Positions 1-11,495 of a DNA stretch of 64,000 nt are shown here, piece after piece. Positions within the stretch are counted from its first letter, which is position 1; every line of letters begins with the position of its first letter. Made by a program: the position numbers and the translations under genes. Source of the stretch: Hygrocybe punicea (lineage: Eukaryota; Basidiomycota; Agaricomycetes; Agaricales; Hygrophoraceae); NCBI GenBank assembly GCA_963556145.1, contig OY744473.1, positions 3,658,001 to 3,722,000 on the forward strand, written 5' to 3'. Below the pieces are notes generated by a model. It made no database searches. It worked only from the letters and a program-made list of their open reading frames with translations, and was not told where the DNA came from.

Positions 1-96
1 ACTGCTGCTTCCACTCGGGGTATTGGGACCAGCTTGTCGCGAAACTCTGCGAAAAATGCGTATACACACGCAATATATATGATTATACTTGCGCAC

Positions 97-1572
97 TCAC
101 ACGAAGTTGATAAACTCAAAGGAACCCTTGCTCGAAGGCGGGGCCTGGGGCGAAGGGCCCATGCTGGTGACGACTACGGTGTATTGGGCAAACGCAAGGT
201 CCACCCGGTACCAGGTGATGTTGCATGCACCGGAGGAAGTTGAATAGGCGTCGAGCATAACCGTCGCGCCATCGAAAAAGACAGAGTATATTCCGGAATT
301 GGAGGTTTGACCGATGTTCAGATACACCGCAGTCCCTTGGATGTGTTCAGACCAGTTAGTGACGGGTAAAGGTTTTATACATGTCAACACGGCAGCAAGA
401 AAAGAAAAAAATTGTCGCGTGCGGACTGACCGGTGAAGGTATACGACATTGAATTCCCTGTGCCTTGGCACTGTTTGGCAGGGGTGATTGAAGAACACGA
501 GGCAGAAATTATGGTCCAGCTACCCGTGTATACGATACTGGAGTCGGTTGCGCTGATGGTGACATTCGTGCCCGGCAAAGGTGCGCCAGTTGTAGTCGAC
601 GGCGGAGAGGAAACAGACGACGTGCTGGAAGTTACTGAACTTGGAGTGGTACTTGGGGGAGGGATGGTTGTCTGGGTGGTAACCGGTGGCGGAGGGGCAT
701 TGGTAGTGGCGGGTGGTGGAGGTGCATGAGTGGTAGATGGGGGAGGCGGTGGAGGTGGCGGTGGAGGTGCATGAGTGGTAGATGGGTGAGGCGGTGGCGG
801 TGGAGGAGGTGGCGGTGGTGGTGGTGGTGGTGGTGGTGGTGGTGGTGTACCTGTACAGACTTTCCCGTTTGGACAACATCCGCGTTGTCCATCCACCATA
901 GCACAGTACTCGCTGTGTGCAGTCCAGGTTGGTCAGCGCTCCACAATGTACAACTTTGCACATGCCTATCCGGACAACAGCCACCGACTGCGGAGAAAAA
1001 AAAAGGTTAGAGAAGATAGGGAATACGAAAGAACAGGAGGAACCAACAGGAACAGCAATGGGAGCCACTAGCACAACAGCGAGCGTCTGCAGCGAAAATG
1101 GAGCTTAGGAGAGGACAAGGGGTAAGGAGGAACGGAGAAGCTAACTAGGACAGCAAAGGCTACCAAGCGGGCAACAGACTGCTTGACCACAACCACCTTC
1201 GTTGTCGTTGCAGCAGCCAGTCGAATAGCAGAACGAGCCGGAGCTACAACAATCTTATCGAAGCACATTTTGAGATGTTGGACCCTGCGGGATGAAACGG
1301 GAGAACAAACCGCCTCCGGCGCAACAATCCGAGCCAATCGGGCAGCAACGGCCATTTGAACATAATCCGTATCCCGAAGGACAAGACGATTGACGAACCA
1401 AGAGATGGCTAATCACTGTTGGAGAAGTTGACCTGGGTATGAGGGGGGTATCTGAGTAAGGCTTAAGAGGATTTGGGAGGGAGACATCAGAGACAAGTTG
1501 TCCGGTGGACTGGCCTCCAGTCGCAAGAGGAGCTCCCAGGGTAGAGAGGAGAAGGACGAGAGACAGGTGCAT
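97..1572 (-). CDS. Secreted Cys-rich / Pro-rich protein with C-terminal beta-type domain
   Basis: The start at 1572 gives a hydrophobic signal peptide (MHLSLVLLLSTLGAPLATGG). A cysteine-rich block follows with repeated Cys-Cys pairs (GRCCPIGSDCC, GCCNDNEGGCGQAVCCPLG), then a Pro/Thr stretch with poly-Pro runs and THAPPPP repeats. The C-terminal domain contains YTGSW and, after splicing, YTFTG-TAVYL, and ends KGSFEFINFV at 97. Two introns are well supported: 1310-1254 (57 nt) restores the Cys frame, and 430-336 restores the YTFTGTAVYL junction. Two more introns between about 1160 and 910 are needed, but their ends are less certain. The CC-paired block resembles the granulin-like modules of fungal secreted proteins, and the C-terminal part resembles a lectin-like beta domain common in basidiomycete secretomes; both are inferences. 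A cell-wall or extracellular role is likely and no enzymatic motif is visible. The Pro tract is coded by near-perfect short repeats and is probably length-variable. Confidence 0.75.
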
Positions 1573-3472
1573 CGTCAGTGTGGTAGTGAGTAACGGAGGG
1601 AAATTCTTTCCAAAAGTTCATTTTGGTGTGGGGTAGCGCTTTATACTCACCAGTGACCGTGATAACGTTAACCCGATAACTTAATATCATGTCGCCAAGC
1701 CAGCCAGAAATTTGATACAAGTGATATATTGTGATCCTCATGTCGGACACTTCCCTCACAGGGTGACCGGTGATGGATAATCACGAGATACACGTTTAGA
1801 GGAATGTGTAGAGGATCCGAGTCGGTGGGCGCTTTTTTAAAAGTCATGCACAAACGACGGAGGTCTCGACCAGGCTGAAGTTTGGCAGTGTTAGGATTCC
1901 AAGGGGTTGCCAAATAAGTACAACCCATTTCACACATGTCCTGTTTTTTTTTTGTTTGCTTTTACTCTGCATTTTTATACCGCAACACGCAAGTCAGTAC
2001 ATGTCTAGGAAAACATTTTCTGGTCCCGGGATTCGCCTGATTAGGAACAACAATTCGGATGGACCATGGGACTTTCCGGAGAAGGGAGCCATTCTGTAAT
2101 CCACGAATTTGGGAGCCATTCAGCTGGGCCCACTTGCCTAAACCGTGGGGGAAGCAACCACATGCTTTTCCGTCTAACTGGATTTGCGAGTTGCTCGAGG
2201 ATGCAGTCGATGAGGTCGATCACAGGCAAGGAAGGAACAAACCACTATCTGGTGACCTTTGACTTCGAACGTGAGGCTTTCCAACGGTAGCAGCAGGTGG
2301 TAGGAAAGGGATCCATATATCGTGTGACTTGTGTGGATCTGGTTGAAGGAGCCGTATTGGTGGTGAGAATTATAAATCCGTTCAATCAATCGATACGCAT
2401 GATGCCGGGTCTGAGAGACCGGAATGCAACAAGTATTGCTCTGATAGGTAGCTGTTCATCGGAACTTTTGCCAATGATAACTTTGATAAGTATGAACAAA
2501 AGCATCCATTTTCGGAAATTCTAAACCAATCAGAGGAGGGCGTTTCAAAGTTAGCGCCATTTGTGCAATAATTTAATTATAATTACATGGTACCAAGGAC
2601 CAGCTCGAGCTCATTTTACCAATCCATTTTAGTGTGCTGTAGACGTACAGTCCGTCCCTGGAAAACCATGCTAGCACAGACCTAGTTCATATTTGGCCAG
2701 ACCCCTAGCAGTTGGAATCGCCGTCGACTACTCACCCCCAGCAGCGGGACTCGTCCTCGTCATCGCCTGCAGCTGCCCGAGCCAGTGGCAAGTCGCCGCT
2801 TCCAAAACGGCAACTCGTTCGAATTCAAATTCCGCGAATTTATGGAAAATCCCGACGCAAGAAAGATTTCGTTCTCCGTTGACTCCGCGCAAGAGGACGC
2901 TTACGCACGGAGCAGACTGTCAATCCGTCTCTCCTGATTGACGTGTTGCAGTGTGAAGCGACGACGAGGTGCGCGGAGTTGTCTATTTTGGCCTGTACAA
3001 TCTGCCCCTTACAGTCCTTCATCATGTTAATAGCCGGTTGTCCGAACGTCTGGTGAGTGGCCGACGAGTACTACTGCGACTGGCCGTCGTACCGGGACTG
3101 TGCTAACTGACGACCAGCTTCAAGCGTTGTCTATCCCAGAGAAATCCACTATTCACAGTGCGGTGCTCACCAATAAAAATAATAATCCGACAGTTATTAT
3201 AGGCAGGGGGACTGGCAACTATCTGCCTCAAGTCGCCCATCTTTTTTGAGTTTCTTCTGCCAAAATTAAAGTCCGACCGTGACGGGGTCCCATACATACA
3301 AATCCACAAAAGTCAATCAATTATCAAGACCCTTCCTTACCTTCGGCCCTTGCCCTGGCCGCTGTATCAGATACTCCTTGGCCGAGCATATCCCTCTCTG
3401 CACCCTCGGTAACGCTTCCCCCAACTTTCACGGGGTCGGATCTTTCGTTAAAGTAACCCCCTGACAGCAGCA
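1573..3472. other. Intergenic region, with a possible exon-like stretch near 2691-2870
   Basis: No convincing gene model was found. It holds the promoter of the minus-strand secreted-protein gene and the upstream region of the Mediator-like gene. A stretch at about 2691-2870 on the plus strand reads as a Ser/Ala- and Lys/Arg-rich open frame (SSSSSPAAARASGKSPLPKR) before a stop. It could be an exon of an unrecognised gene or chance. A poly-T run lies near 1946. Confidence 0.4.
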
Positions 3473-5796
3473 ATGCACTCCGCCGACGGTTCTGCAATTT
3501 TTAAGCCTGTTGTACATGACCAGGCGGTCGCAACTCTCCTGTTAATTGAGAACTCACAGGCCATGATGGCGATTTGGCCTAATCTGCGAGATCAGCATCT
3601 GCCCACTTTAATCGGTACAATTAGGATCGCAAATCCAGTCGCACCAGTGCGGTCGCTCTTCTTCCTGAATTACTCTCTCTCCTGACTTTCTGTCAGATCA
3701 AGATATTGATGCTGACCAGCTCTCCTGTCGACGAACAGATCTCAGCTGCCAATGGTCCAAGGGAATACTACGAATTACCCGATGTCCAGTTCGACCTGCA
3801 CCCTGACAACAAGATTTCCATTGCCACAATTAGTCGCGGTATAGATGTACGTCGCATTTCCACCGACGATGGCCTGGCTGATAGCCTTCTGTCAGCTGCT
3901 CGCCTCTACTGGCTTCGGAGAGCCGACCGCCCGTCATATAATAATCATCGCCGCGTCCACCCCTGCAGAGGAAATCTTCTCGTCCAACATCGATGATGCG
4001 ACCCTCAATGACCTTTCCGGCTCAGGGTGGCACTTTGTGGCCCGAAAACTGACCCAGGTATTTTTTCATACACGCCAAACTCTGCTGCCATGCCCATCCC
4101 TTGTCTCTCTAGCAAGATATCCAATGTCATATGATCCTCAATCCTAACCAGAATATGAGTGCCTTCACCGAACTATTTTATGAAACGGTCAGTACCACTC
4201 ATCTTCCTTGTCTTCCTTTCGCTTACTAATATCATGTCTATAGTTACGTCTTCAATTCTTTGAAGAAGTCGCACCGTGGTTTCAAACTAACGAAAACTAC
4301 TTGTTTCACCTATCTGCGAGACCCTTCAGACACGAATTGGGCTACGGAGGTTTGTAGTAGTTACCCTTGCTCTGGTTCCAGACTAATTGTGCGCCCGCAG
4401 TAGGAACACAGGTTCCCTGCACTAGTGTACGTAAATTGCCACGGAACCGACTTCTCCGTCTCTTACTCTTACACGCTCATTCCAGAGGCTCGAACATGCA
4501 CCTTTACATCGCAACTACACCTTTCCACCAGATGTTCACCCTCCTATCAGTGCCCTAGATGAATTATCTCCTGCTGTGATAACTTCAGAATCCCCAACAG
4601 ACGTTGCTGCTCCCAGCCTAGTTGCCCGTCTACAGCAAGCCCATGGATTGACGAAGAAGAAAGTGTATGGAACAAAACCTACACGACAACCATTCTTTCG
4701 CGAGGATCGCGTTCGCGCCAAGTATCGTCGGGCACCTACACCCCTCGCAATCCCGCCGTCTCTGTCGGAGACATCTCCAGGCGCTGTAGTCCATATGGAG
4801 GGATTATCGTCAAGATCACAGTATGACCGCAACCTTCTGAGTGACAAAGGCCCACAAGCTAGTCCAACAGACCGACATTCCCGCTCGAAACGTCGCAGCT
4901 CATGGTCGAGACGAGGCTCAAGAGTGTCGTCGCCAGAAACCGACACCTCTCTCTCTTCTCCAACATCTGTCTCGACGTATAGCACTATTTCACCTGTATT
5001 GCCATTGCTCCCGGACTTCGACCAGTTCTCGAAGACTCTGTCGCCTCACATGACGACGTCAGCCGATGGGTTATCAGAGCCAAACCTCGACTCTGTGGGG
5101 ATGGGTTCCCTAAGACTTATGGATCCTGCGGCTCGTTTGACAGAGCCGACATGGCTGCAGAGCCAATATCTTTCTGGCGTACCTATGCTCTCGCCGTCTT
5201 CCCAACTGTCTGTCTCTGTAGTACTCGGCGATGGTATAACGAACAAGGACGGTTCCATAACTCCTAAAAGCCACTTGATCCCACCGCGCCACTCGGCATC
5301 GTTATCATCATATCACACACCACTATTCCCTCCCGGATCGAACCTACCATCGGGGATGGGTAGACCAAGTAATATTATCAACGAGCAACCACTCTTCCCG
5401 TTGTCGCAAGTGGCTATGCCATCAACAGTCGATGACGGGGATACGCCATTTATATTCAACGCAGAATACGAAGCTGCGTCGGCCGCTCGGATGGAAGAGC
5501 TCTTGCAATCATCACCAAGCCTCCTTTACCCCATTCCATCATTCAGGAACAAACAATACGCGATGCCAGTCTCGTTACCGATTCCGCAGCAGAATAATCC
5601 ATACCCGCCCTCCCTGCTACCACTCCTACCGGCGTCTCCGACATCTGTAGCTCCAACGGAGATGACGTACCGACAAAATATACTCTATGGTGGCCAGTCG
5701 AATCAAGCGATGCCTGAAAGAGCTCCCGTCCTGCACAAGAGTATGTCCGAGGCATACAAGGGAGGAAGTTCATCGCTGACTGGATGGGCGGGCTGA
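3473..5796 (+). CDS. Mediator subunit 25-like VWA-domain protein with disordered tail
   Basis: The ATG at 3473 opens MHSADGSAIFKPVVHDQAVA. The N-terminal half reads as a von Willebrand A-type fold: a first strand ending LLLIENSQAMM in the MIDAS position, then LPTLIGTIRIA, then ATISRGID joined across a 49-nt intron (about 3847-3895) to LLASTGFGEPTARHIIIIAA, then GWHFVARKLTQ. Further introns at about 4057-4117 and 4187-4243 lead to SAFTELFYET and LRLQFFEEVAPWF. From about 4576 a long exon of some 400 codons is rich in Ser/Pro/Gln and looks disordered. The order (VWA first, low-complexity tail) and the lack of a complete DxSxS motif fit the MED25 VWA domain, which joins the Mediator coactivator in the nucleus. 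Family assignment is by eye. Small exons around 4340-4490 are uncertain. An unrelated fungal VWA protein is the main alternative. Confidence 0.55.
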
Positions 5797-6141
5797 AAGT
5801 TGGTTCCCCCTTTTCTCTTTCGTTTCGCTTTCGTTGTTCTCTTTTTTTTTTGCTGTTCGTTTTTGCCTGCTGCACGCCCATCCCTGCTCTCGGATGCACG
5901 AGTTCCAACTTGTAGTTTACGCTCGGCCCCCCAAGACATTTTTTTGATGTACCTACTTGTGTACTTTTTTACTTACTGCAAACAACAACATGGGACTTTG
6001 TAGCACCAATCAATCATCATTATCTGTCGAAACGACCATTGATCGAATGCGGAAACGGCTGTTTCCTGACATTGCATTTTACAGCGACTTCTCCGGGAAC
6101 ACGTTTCAGCGGCATTTGATCTCTTATCTACGGTACCTTAT
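5797..6141. other. Convergent 3' intergenic region
   Basis: This short spacer between the 3' ends of the Mediator-like gene (+) and prp46 (-) is pyrimidine-rich on the plus strand just after the stop at 5796 and shows no coding signal. It presumably holds both polyadenylation regions. Confidence 0.5.
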
Positions 6142-7765
6142 CTACTGCGTCTCTTCTGCATATACCTTTTGGCGGATTTTGAAAATAAGCATAAGTGGCT
6201 TGTTGCCAAAGAAGAATTATCTTACCTTGATAGTTTTATCAGCGCCACCGGTAATGAGCCGTGTTCCAGTCATATCGAACGTAGAGCAAAAAACTCCTGC
6301 CTCCGCCTCTAGGGAACCCGGTTGGGGAACATCCTCCATATTTTGGAAAGGCGTTCCCGTGTCATAATCCCAGAACGTTATTGAGCCATTATCGCCTAAA
6401 GAACGGGTAATCCATCGATAAGTGATGGCGAAACGTCAAAAAAAAAAAACGTCAAAAAGAGAACGTACCACCGGAGAAGAAGACGCCTTCGGCGTTCACT
6501 GATAAGGTGTTGATAATTGCATCGTGCCCGCTAAAATTGAAGACAAACGTTCCCTCTGGACATTTCCACTTTTTGATGTTGTTCCCACCTGCGGAACCTG
6601 ATGCGAAGGAATATTCTACAGGGTGGATGGCAAGCGCTCGAACAGATTTCTTGTGATGTGTCAGAGTAAGCATCGTTTTGCCTGCTGCGAGGTCCCAAAG
6701 CCTGAAAGGTGTGCGTCGGTCAACCCCTCAGTGAGCGTGGAATCGGATTTTTTTGAAATAAATAAAATAAATATCGTTGCTCACCGGACCGTAGAATCCA
6801 TGCTACCCGTAACAACCTGGGGGTCGGACTCTTGACACTTGACATCGGCGACGGTGCCAGTGTGACCAGCAAGAACGTGGATTTGTGCCTTTGTCCGCAT
6901 GTCCCACACGCGCGCAGATGCATCTCGCCCCGCCGTCACAAGCACATCGAGAGTGGGATGCAGGCTCAAAGAGTAGACTCCTGATAAATGGCCATGATAA
7001 TGTCTAATGACTTTGTTCGCTTCAAGATCCCAACATTTGACCATCTGAATAAATCCAGAATGACCCGGTCAGTTTCAGGTTCCTGGTCAGTTTGTATTTT
7101 ATTTTATTTTATTCCTGCTCACTTTGTCTTCTCCACAAGAAAATAGGTAGGGGTGCCGGTTAGAGACCGCCAATCCTCTCACAGTTGAGATGTGTCCAGT
7201 TAATGACAGCTTGAGCTCTCCCGAAGCCAAATCCCACACTTTGATGACGCGATCCCCAGCACCAGATACAAACCACTTGTTTCCTGGCTCTACAGCGACG
7301 CTCCGAACCCATCCCAAATGCCCAGAAATCACACGAACAAGTTTCCATGGGGGATGATATGTAGGCTTTATTGTCCGTGTTGTTTTGTGGAGCGTGAGTG
7401 CTTGTGATAGTTTGGTGGATGATGTGAAGGTAGATGGCTGTGCGACGGGAACATTGTCTATGGCTGCAATCATCCGAGATGTGTCCGTGGAGGCTAGAAA
7501 ATTTTCTCGCGTTATATCATGTGGATGTCTTAAGCCCATGCTTAAAACAAATTAACTGACAGGCAGCTGTTATGGCTTTCAGCGGCACTTTCGGACGTGC
7601 GGGACCTACGGGCCCTTGTTGAGCGAGGAGTGCGGGTGGAAGCTCTTTAAAGTCTCTGTATTCATCATTTATTTTCACGGATAACCGAATTCGAGCACTA
7701 GAGATTTTTGCCATACCGTCAAGAAAGCTGAGGAGTGCTGTAACATTTGGCGGACCTTGTTTCAT
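6142..7765 (-). CDS. prp46: Pre-mRNA-splicing factor Prp46 / PLRG1 (WD40)
   Basis: This is a WD40 protein of the Prp19 (NineTeen) complex that acts in the nucleus during spliceosome activation. The start at 7765 opens [20 protein letters not shown]. After a linker the first blade region reads [20 protein letters not shown] and [20 protein letters not shown], a hallmark stretch of PLRG1/Prp46. Further blades follow across introns: [77 protein letters not shown], and [11 protein letters not shown]. The last intron begins GTAAGA after ADKTIK, and a 24-nt final exon (6165-6142) supplies VYAEETQ and the stop, which agrees with the family's conserved end. At least five introns are present, one holding an ATTTT-rich run near 7100. 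The N-terminal region before the repeats is shorter than in the human protein. The family assignment is firm; some internal exon ends are approximate. Confidence 0.93.
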
Positions 7766-8120
7766 CTTCCTTCATCCCTTCGTCTGGACACGATGCGAAT
7801 ATATCACGAGTGCGTTTGGCACTCATTCGAAACAATGGCTCAAAGGTCGGAAGCGTGGAGGTCATCTGGGATCCTTGTTAAACCGCCCGCCCACTGGCAA
7901 TAATCGAACGGCTTCGACTGTGTGAAACTGAAAGAAGCGATGTGGCAATTCCCGGTATTTGCACTTATTTGGCTGTGCTACGAGAGCCACCGCCGATGTT
8001 CGCCGATAACGTGTCCTGAACTTCTTCGCAGACATCGACGAGTGCTCACTCTGTCCTGCATTTTGAGGCAGTTGTTACTTTGCCTTTGTAACGTAGATAG
8101 TTGCGGTCGGCGAGGTAGCC
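7766..8120. promoter_or_regulatory. Divergent promoter region between prp46 and TFIIS genes
   Basis: This 355-bp spacer lies between the start codons of two head-to-head housekeeping transcription and splicing genes. No coding frame stands out on either strand and no clear TATA box was seen. A shared bidirectional promoter is inferred from the layout only. Confidence 0.45.
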
Positions 8121-9533
8121 ATGACGGATGCGACAGAGTTAAAGAAATTAGTGAAGCAGCTGCAAAATGCAGGAACTGAACCGGTGAATGATTTTCTGAT
8201 AGCGTTCTGCGTCGTTCATCTGGACTTATGTTTGCGTTTTTTTTTTTTTCACAGGAAATAATAGATGTTCTGCATGTAATGAAGAAAGAGTTTCAAGTGA
8301 ATGAATCCGTGCTGAGGGTGGGGTTTTCTTTTTTTTTTCTTCTTTTTTTTCTTTCTTTTTCTTTCTTTTTTCCACTCCGCTTACGTTGTTCGTACTCTTG
8401 CAGGAGAGCAAAGCAGGTCTTGCTGTGGGAAAGCTGCGATCGCATCCCCAAAAAGCAGTTTCTGACTTGGCCAAGGAAATTGTGAAGGAATGGAAGGGTG
8501 AAGTCGAGCGCGCTAAAAGTCAGGCCGCTAAGAACGGGAAGCAACCCTGTACGTGATCTGATCCCGGTTTCCAACCATTGTGCGAAACTTACCGCACAAC
8601 AATAGCCAGGAAGTCATCACTCAGCACACCAGCAACGCCCATCAATCAAACGCCCATCAATGGTTCGAAAAGCGAACTGCGCACAGCTAAAGGGGATGGA
8701 GTCAAATTTGAATTCGCTGGCGACTTTACTCGGGAGAAATGTGCGGAGCTGATATACGATGCTCTTGCCTGTGATTCCGGTGCCCGTGCGTCCGCATAAT
8801 CATAACGTTATGCTTTTCTAATAGTTTCTCCAGCCACCGATCTGCTGCTCAAGCGAGCAAAGGGGATCGAAAACGCTGTGTTGGACGAGTTTGGTGGGAC
8901 CACAGGAGCCTACAAAGCCAGGATTCGTTCCTTTTTTGTGAACTTGCGGGACAAGAACAACCCAAGCTTGCGTGAAAGTGTGGTCAGCGGCGAACTTGCC
9001 GTCGAGAGATTCAGCAAAATGACCAGCCAGGTACGATCTCTTGCGTCTCAAGATTCCTGTATTCTTATGGTTACGTCCCTTCTGCTAGGAGATGGCCTCC
9101 GAAGAGAGGAAAGCAGCCGATTCCAAAATCATGGAAGAAAATCTGCATAATTCTCTTGGTGCTGAAGAACAGCAAGCCGAAACTGACGCGTTCCAGTGCG
9201 GTCGATGCAAGCAGGCAGGTCTCTTCTCATCCACCATCGAGTCGGTTTTACTGACACCCAGGAATAGAGAAAATGTCGATACCGCCAAGCACAAACTCGA
9301 AGTGCTGACGAGCCAATGACTGTGAGTTCGATTATCGAACTTTTCTGGAGAGGATGACTCACCTCAACGATTTTCAGACTTTCGTGACGTATGTACACTC
9401 CCTTTGCATTGACATTACTAGCTAATACATATCCTATTGAATAGATGTGTTAACTGTAACAACAGGTGTGATCTTGTTGGTTATTTTCTGTTTCCCAAAT
9501 TTAATCGTTCACTCCAGATGGAAGTTCTCTTGA
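8121..9533 (+). CDS. dst1: Transcription elongation factor TFIIS
   Basis: TFIIS rescues arrested RNA polymerase II by stimulating transcript cleavage. The start at 8121 opens MTDATELKKLVKQLQNAG. Exon 2 (EIIDVLHVMKKEFQVNESVL) and exon 3 (AVGKLRSHPQKAVSDLAKEI) form the LW/TFS2N domain. A Ser/Thr linker leads to the central domain (FTREKCAELIYDALACDSGA, then KAKGIE-type and YKARIRSFFVNLRDKNNPSL). The C-terminal zinc ribbon is CGRC followed by RKCRYRQ, the invariant acidic hairpin QTRSADEPMT, and CVNCNNRWKFS at the stop, 9531-9533. The last two introns (about 9388-9444 and 9467-9516) were placed by restoring TFVTCVNC and NNRWKFS. The intron between CKQ and RKC must begin with GC (CAG|GCAGGT) to keep the invariant ribbon spacing. 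The introns are rich in poly-T tracts (8237-8249, 8328-8370). Length is normal for the family. Confidence 0.95.
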
Positions 9534-9799
9534 AAATTGGGATTCTCGCCAGTCCAGTGTGTTGTCCGTATTTGCATTCAGTCCTGATTCACCTAGCACG
9601 TCCCGTCTTTCTCAAACGTAAATACCATTTTCTTCGCCTTTCTGTTTTTGTTCCATATTTTCTAAACAAATGTCAAAGATGCCTCGCATCACGTGTAAAG
9701 TTTTCTTTGTTGACGTGACTACGCCTCCGCGTATTCAACATCTGCATATACCAATTCACCCACACAAGTCGTCTGACATATTATTCCAACCCTCATAAA

Positions 9800-10368
9800 A
9801 TGTCTGAAGAACCGGAAGACGTGAAACCAAAACTCAACCTCCACATTGGTTATGAGGGCAACCGTACGTTTTCCTTCCGAGTCTCTGCAACTCTGCATTG
9901 TTTTGATACGTCTTGTTGCCCAGGTATCACAGTGAAAGTGAAGCCCAACATGAACTTTAAAAAGATTTTTGAGGCTGCAGAGGTGGGCGAACAGCGGTGT
10001 CCTATAGGACACAGAACTAACGAGTCATTCACGTCTTGTGATAGAAACGTTTTAATAAGGAGCCAGGCTAGCATTTATCTTTCTGTCTTGAACCATCTGT
10101 CGAAGCTCTCTGGCGTATCTTGTGTTATTTGTAGGAACTTTCAAATTCGTTCATGAAGGAGAGCGATTAAAACCCCAAGATACCCCCGCAAGTGTGAGCA
10201 TTGAAACATATGGATATGTTACGTGATTACTGCTAATACTACGAAGAGAGGAATGGAGGACGGAGATCAGATTGACGCGTTTCTAGAACAGGTGAGTAAA
10301 TCTGTTCTCTTGGAATCTTGTCCTGCGATGATCTCACTTGTTGGCATGGCCAGCTTGGTGGATTCTGA
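9800..10368 (+). CDS. smt3: SUMO (ubiquitin-like modifier)
   Basis: This small ubiquitin-like modifier is attached to nuclear proteins after processing to a C-terminal Gly-Gly. Exon 1 (from 9800) encodes MSEEPEDVKPKLNLHIGYEG. Splicing gives ITVKVKPNMNFKKIFEAAE, then a 22-nt microexon at 10045-10066 (KRFNKEPG), then TFKFVHEGERLKPQDTPAS, then GMEDGDQIDAFLEQ, then LGGF and a stop at 10366-10368. Every junction restores the SUMO fold order: the beta-grasp strands, the helix, and the QDTP and GMEDGD motifs. The mature end is ...QLGG with a single Phe to be removed. The intron after the microexon starts with GC, not GT (CCAG|GCTAGC); the frame otherwise runs into TAG. The N-terminus is short with an Asp-Val-Lys-Pro motif that could be a SUMO-chain site. 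A related gene follows 150 bp downstream in the same direction. Confidence 0.92.
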
Positions 10369-10518
10369 CAGATCTTGGAACTCTCCTTTGCTTGTCTTAC
10401 CACACAGAACAATTAATGGAATGTTGCTGCCTCTTTTCCCTTGTGTCACGCCTGAACCGTCGTCACGGCTGTGACATGTCGCGTTCGAGTCAAGATTGTT
10501 TGTCCACTCCACTTTCCT

Positions 10519-11081
10519 ATGTCTGCATCACAGTCCCAAGACATCAAACCAAATACCAAAATTGAACTCGTGGTCACTTTTGAAGGGAAATGTAAGAGTC
10601 TTCGATTCTTTATCTATCGGCGAGCTGTCTGATCAGTTTGCAGCCCTCAAGTTTGCATTGAAAAGGACCTCGCCACTTAAGAAAGTTTTGGATACATTTA
10701 CGGTTAGTTGGCTAATTAAAATTTCCGTGCAGCATGATTGATACCATATTCTTGTGTTAGAATCAACTAGGGATTGATAGAGGTACAGATTCAATATTCA
10801 ACTCTGATTCGTTGGATATGATTTGACGATTAAGGACAGCGGCCCTCAGGTTCAGTTTTGACGGAGTGACAGTTCGTGGAAATCCAGAGGATACTCCAGA
10901 AAGTGTACGTTCTTTTACTATATCCCATTCGCTGATAAGTAACAGCCACCCTCCGCCAGTTTGGTATGAATGATCAGGATGAAATTGAAGCTCATTTGAT
11001 GCAGGTACATGTTGTTGGCTCACTTTATTTCATCACCACATTGGTTTACATCCCAATTAGATCGGTGGAAGGTGCGCCTGA
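10519..11081 (+). CDS. Second, diverged SUMO-like modifier (tandem paralog)
   Basis: The start at 10519 opens MSASQSQDIKPNTKIELVVT, matching the upstream SUMO gene's layout. The exons give LKFALKRTSPLKKVLDTFT, a 22-nt microexon at 10761-10782 (NQLGIDRG), LRFSFDGVTVRGNPEDTPES, FGMNDQDEIEAHLMQ, and a last exon IGGRCA with stop 11079-11081. The Gly-Gly processing site, the EDTP motif and the GMNDQDEIEAHL motif are kept. Intron positions and the microexon length match the neighbouring gene, so the pair arose by gene duplication that kept introns. Sequence identity to the first copy is low, so the duplication is old or this copy evolved fast. The tail ends Arg-Cys-Ala after GG. It could be a functional second SUMO isoform, a non-conjugated SUMO-like protein, or a decaying copy. 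No stop interrupts the spliced frame, which argues for function. Confidence 0.8.
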
Positions 11082-11495
11082 ACACGACTTTGTACATAAG
11101 GAAAGCTTTTTGAGTACAGGATGCGCTTTTTCTAAATTATGGCATGAAGCTATAGTACCATACGGCGAACTTTAATAGAGAGGTCGATGGGCCCTTTCAA
11201 ATCCCTTCCTGCTCGACTCTGTGGTGAAGGGCAACAGGAGGAGAGGACTCGGATTTGGATGTAAGGCACTCGCATATCTGGGCGTCTATCGGAAAGTCGC
11301 TGCTGCATTGTAACATATACGCCTGATTTCTCTTCTGGTTCATGGAGGGTGTCTTTACTTGTTTTATGATAACTTGGGTGAAGCTTTATACTGGTACATA
11401 CTTCCCTTCCACGAGCGCATGGTGAGCAGTACATTGGGCTACATACCAAGCATTGGCACCCAACCTCTTCCAAACTCTCATTCTTGGATCGGATT

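Noticed and set aside
726..1010. Plus-strand ORF with poly-Trp/Arg
   Set aside because: Antisense of the poly-Pro repeat of the secreted-protein gene.
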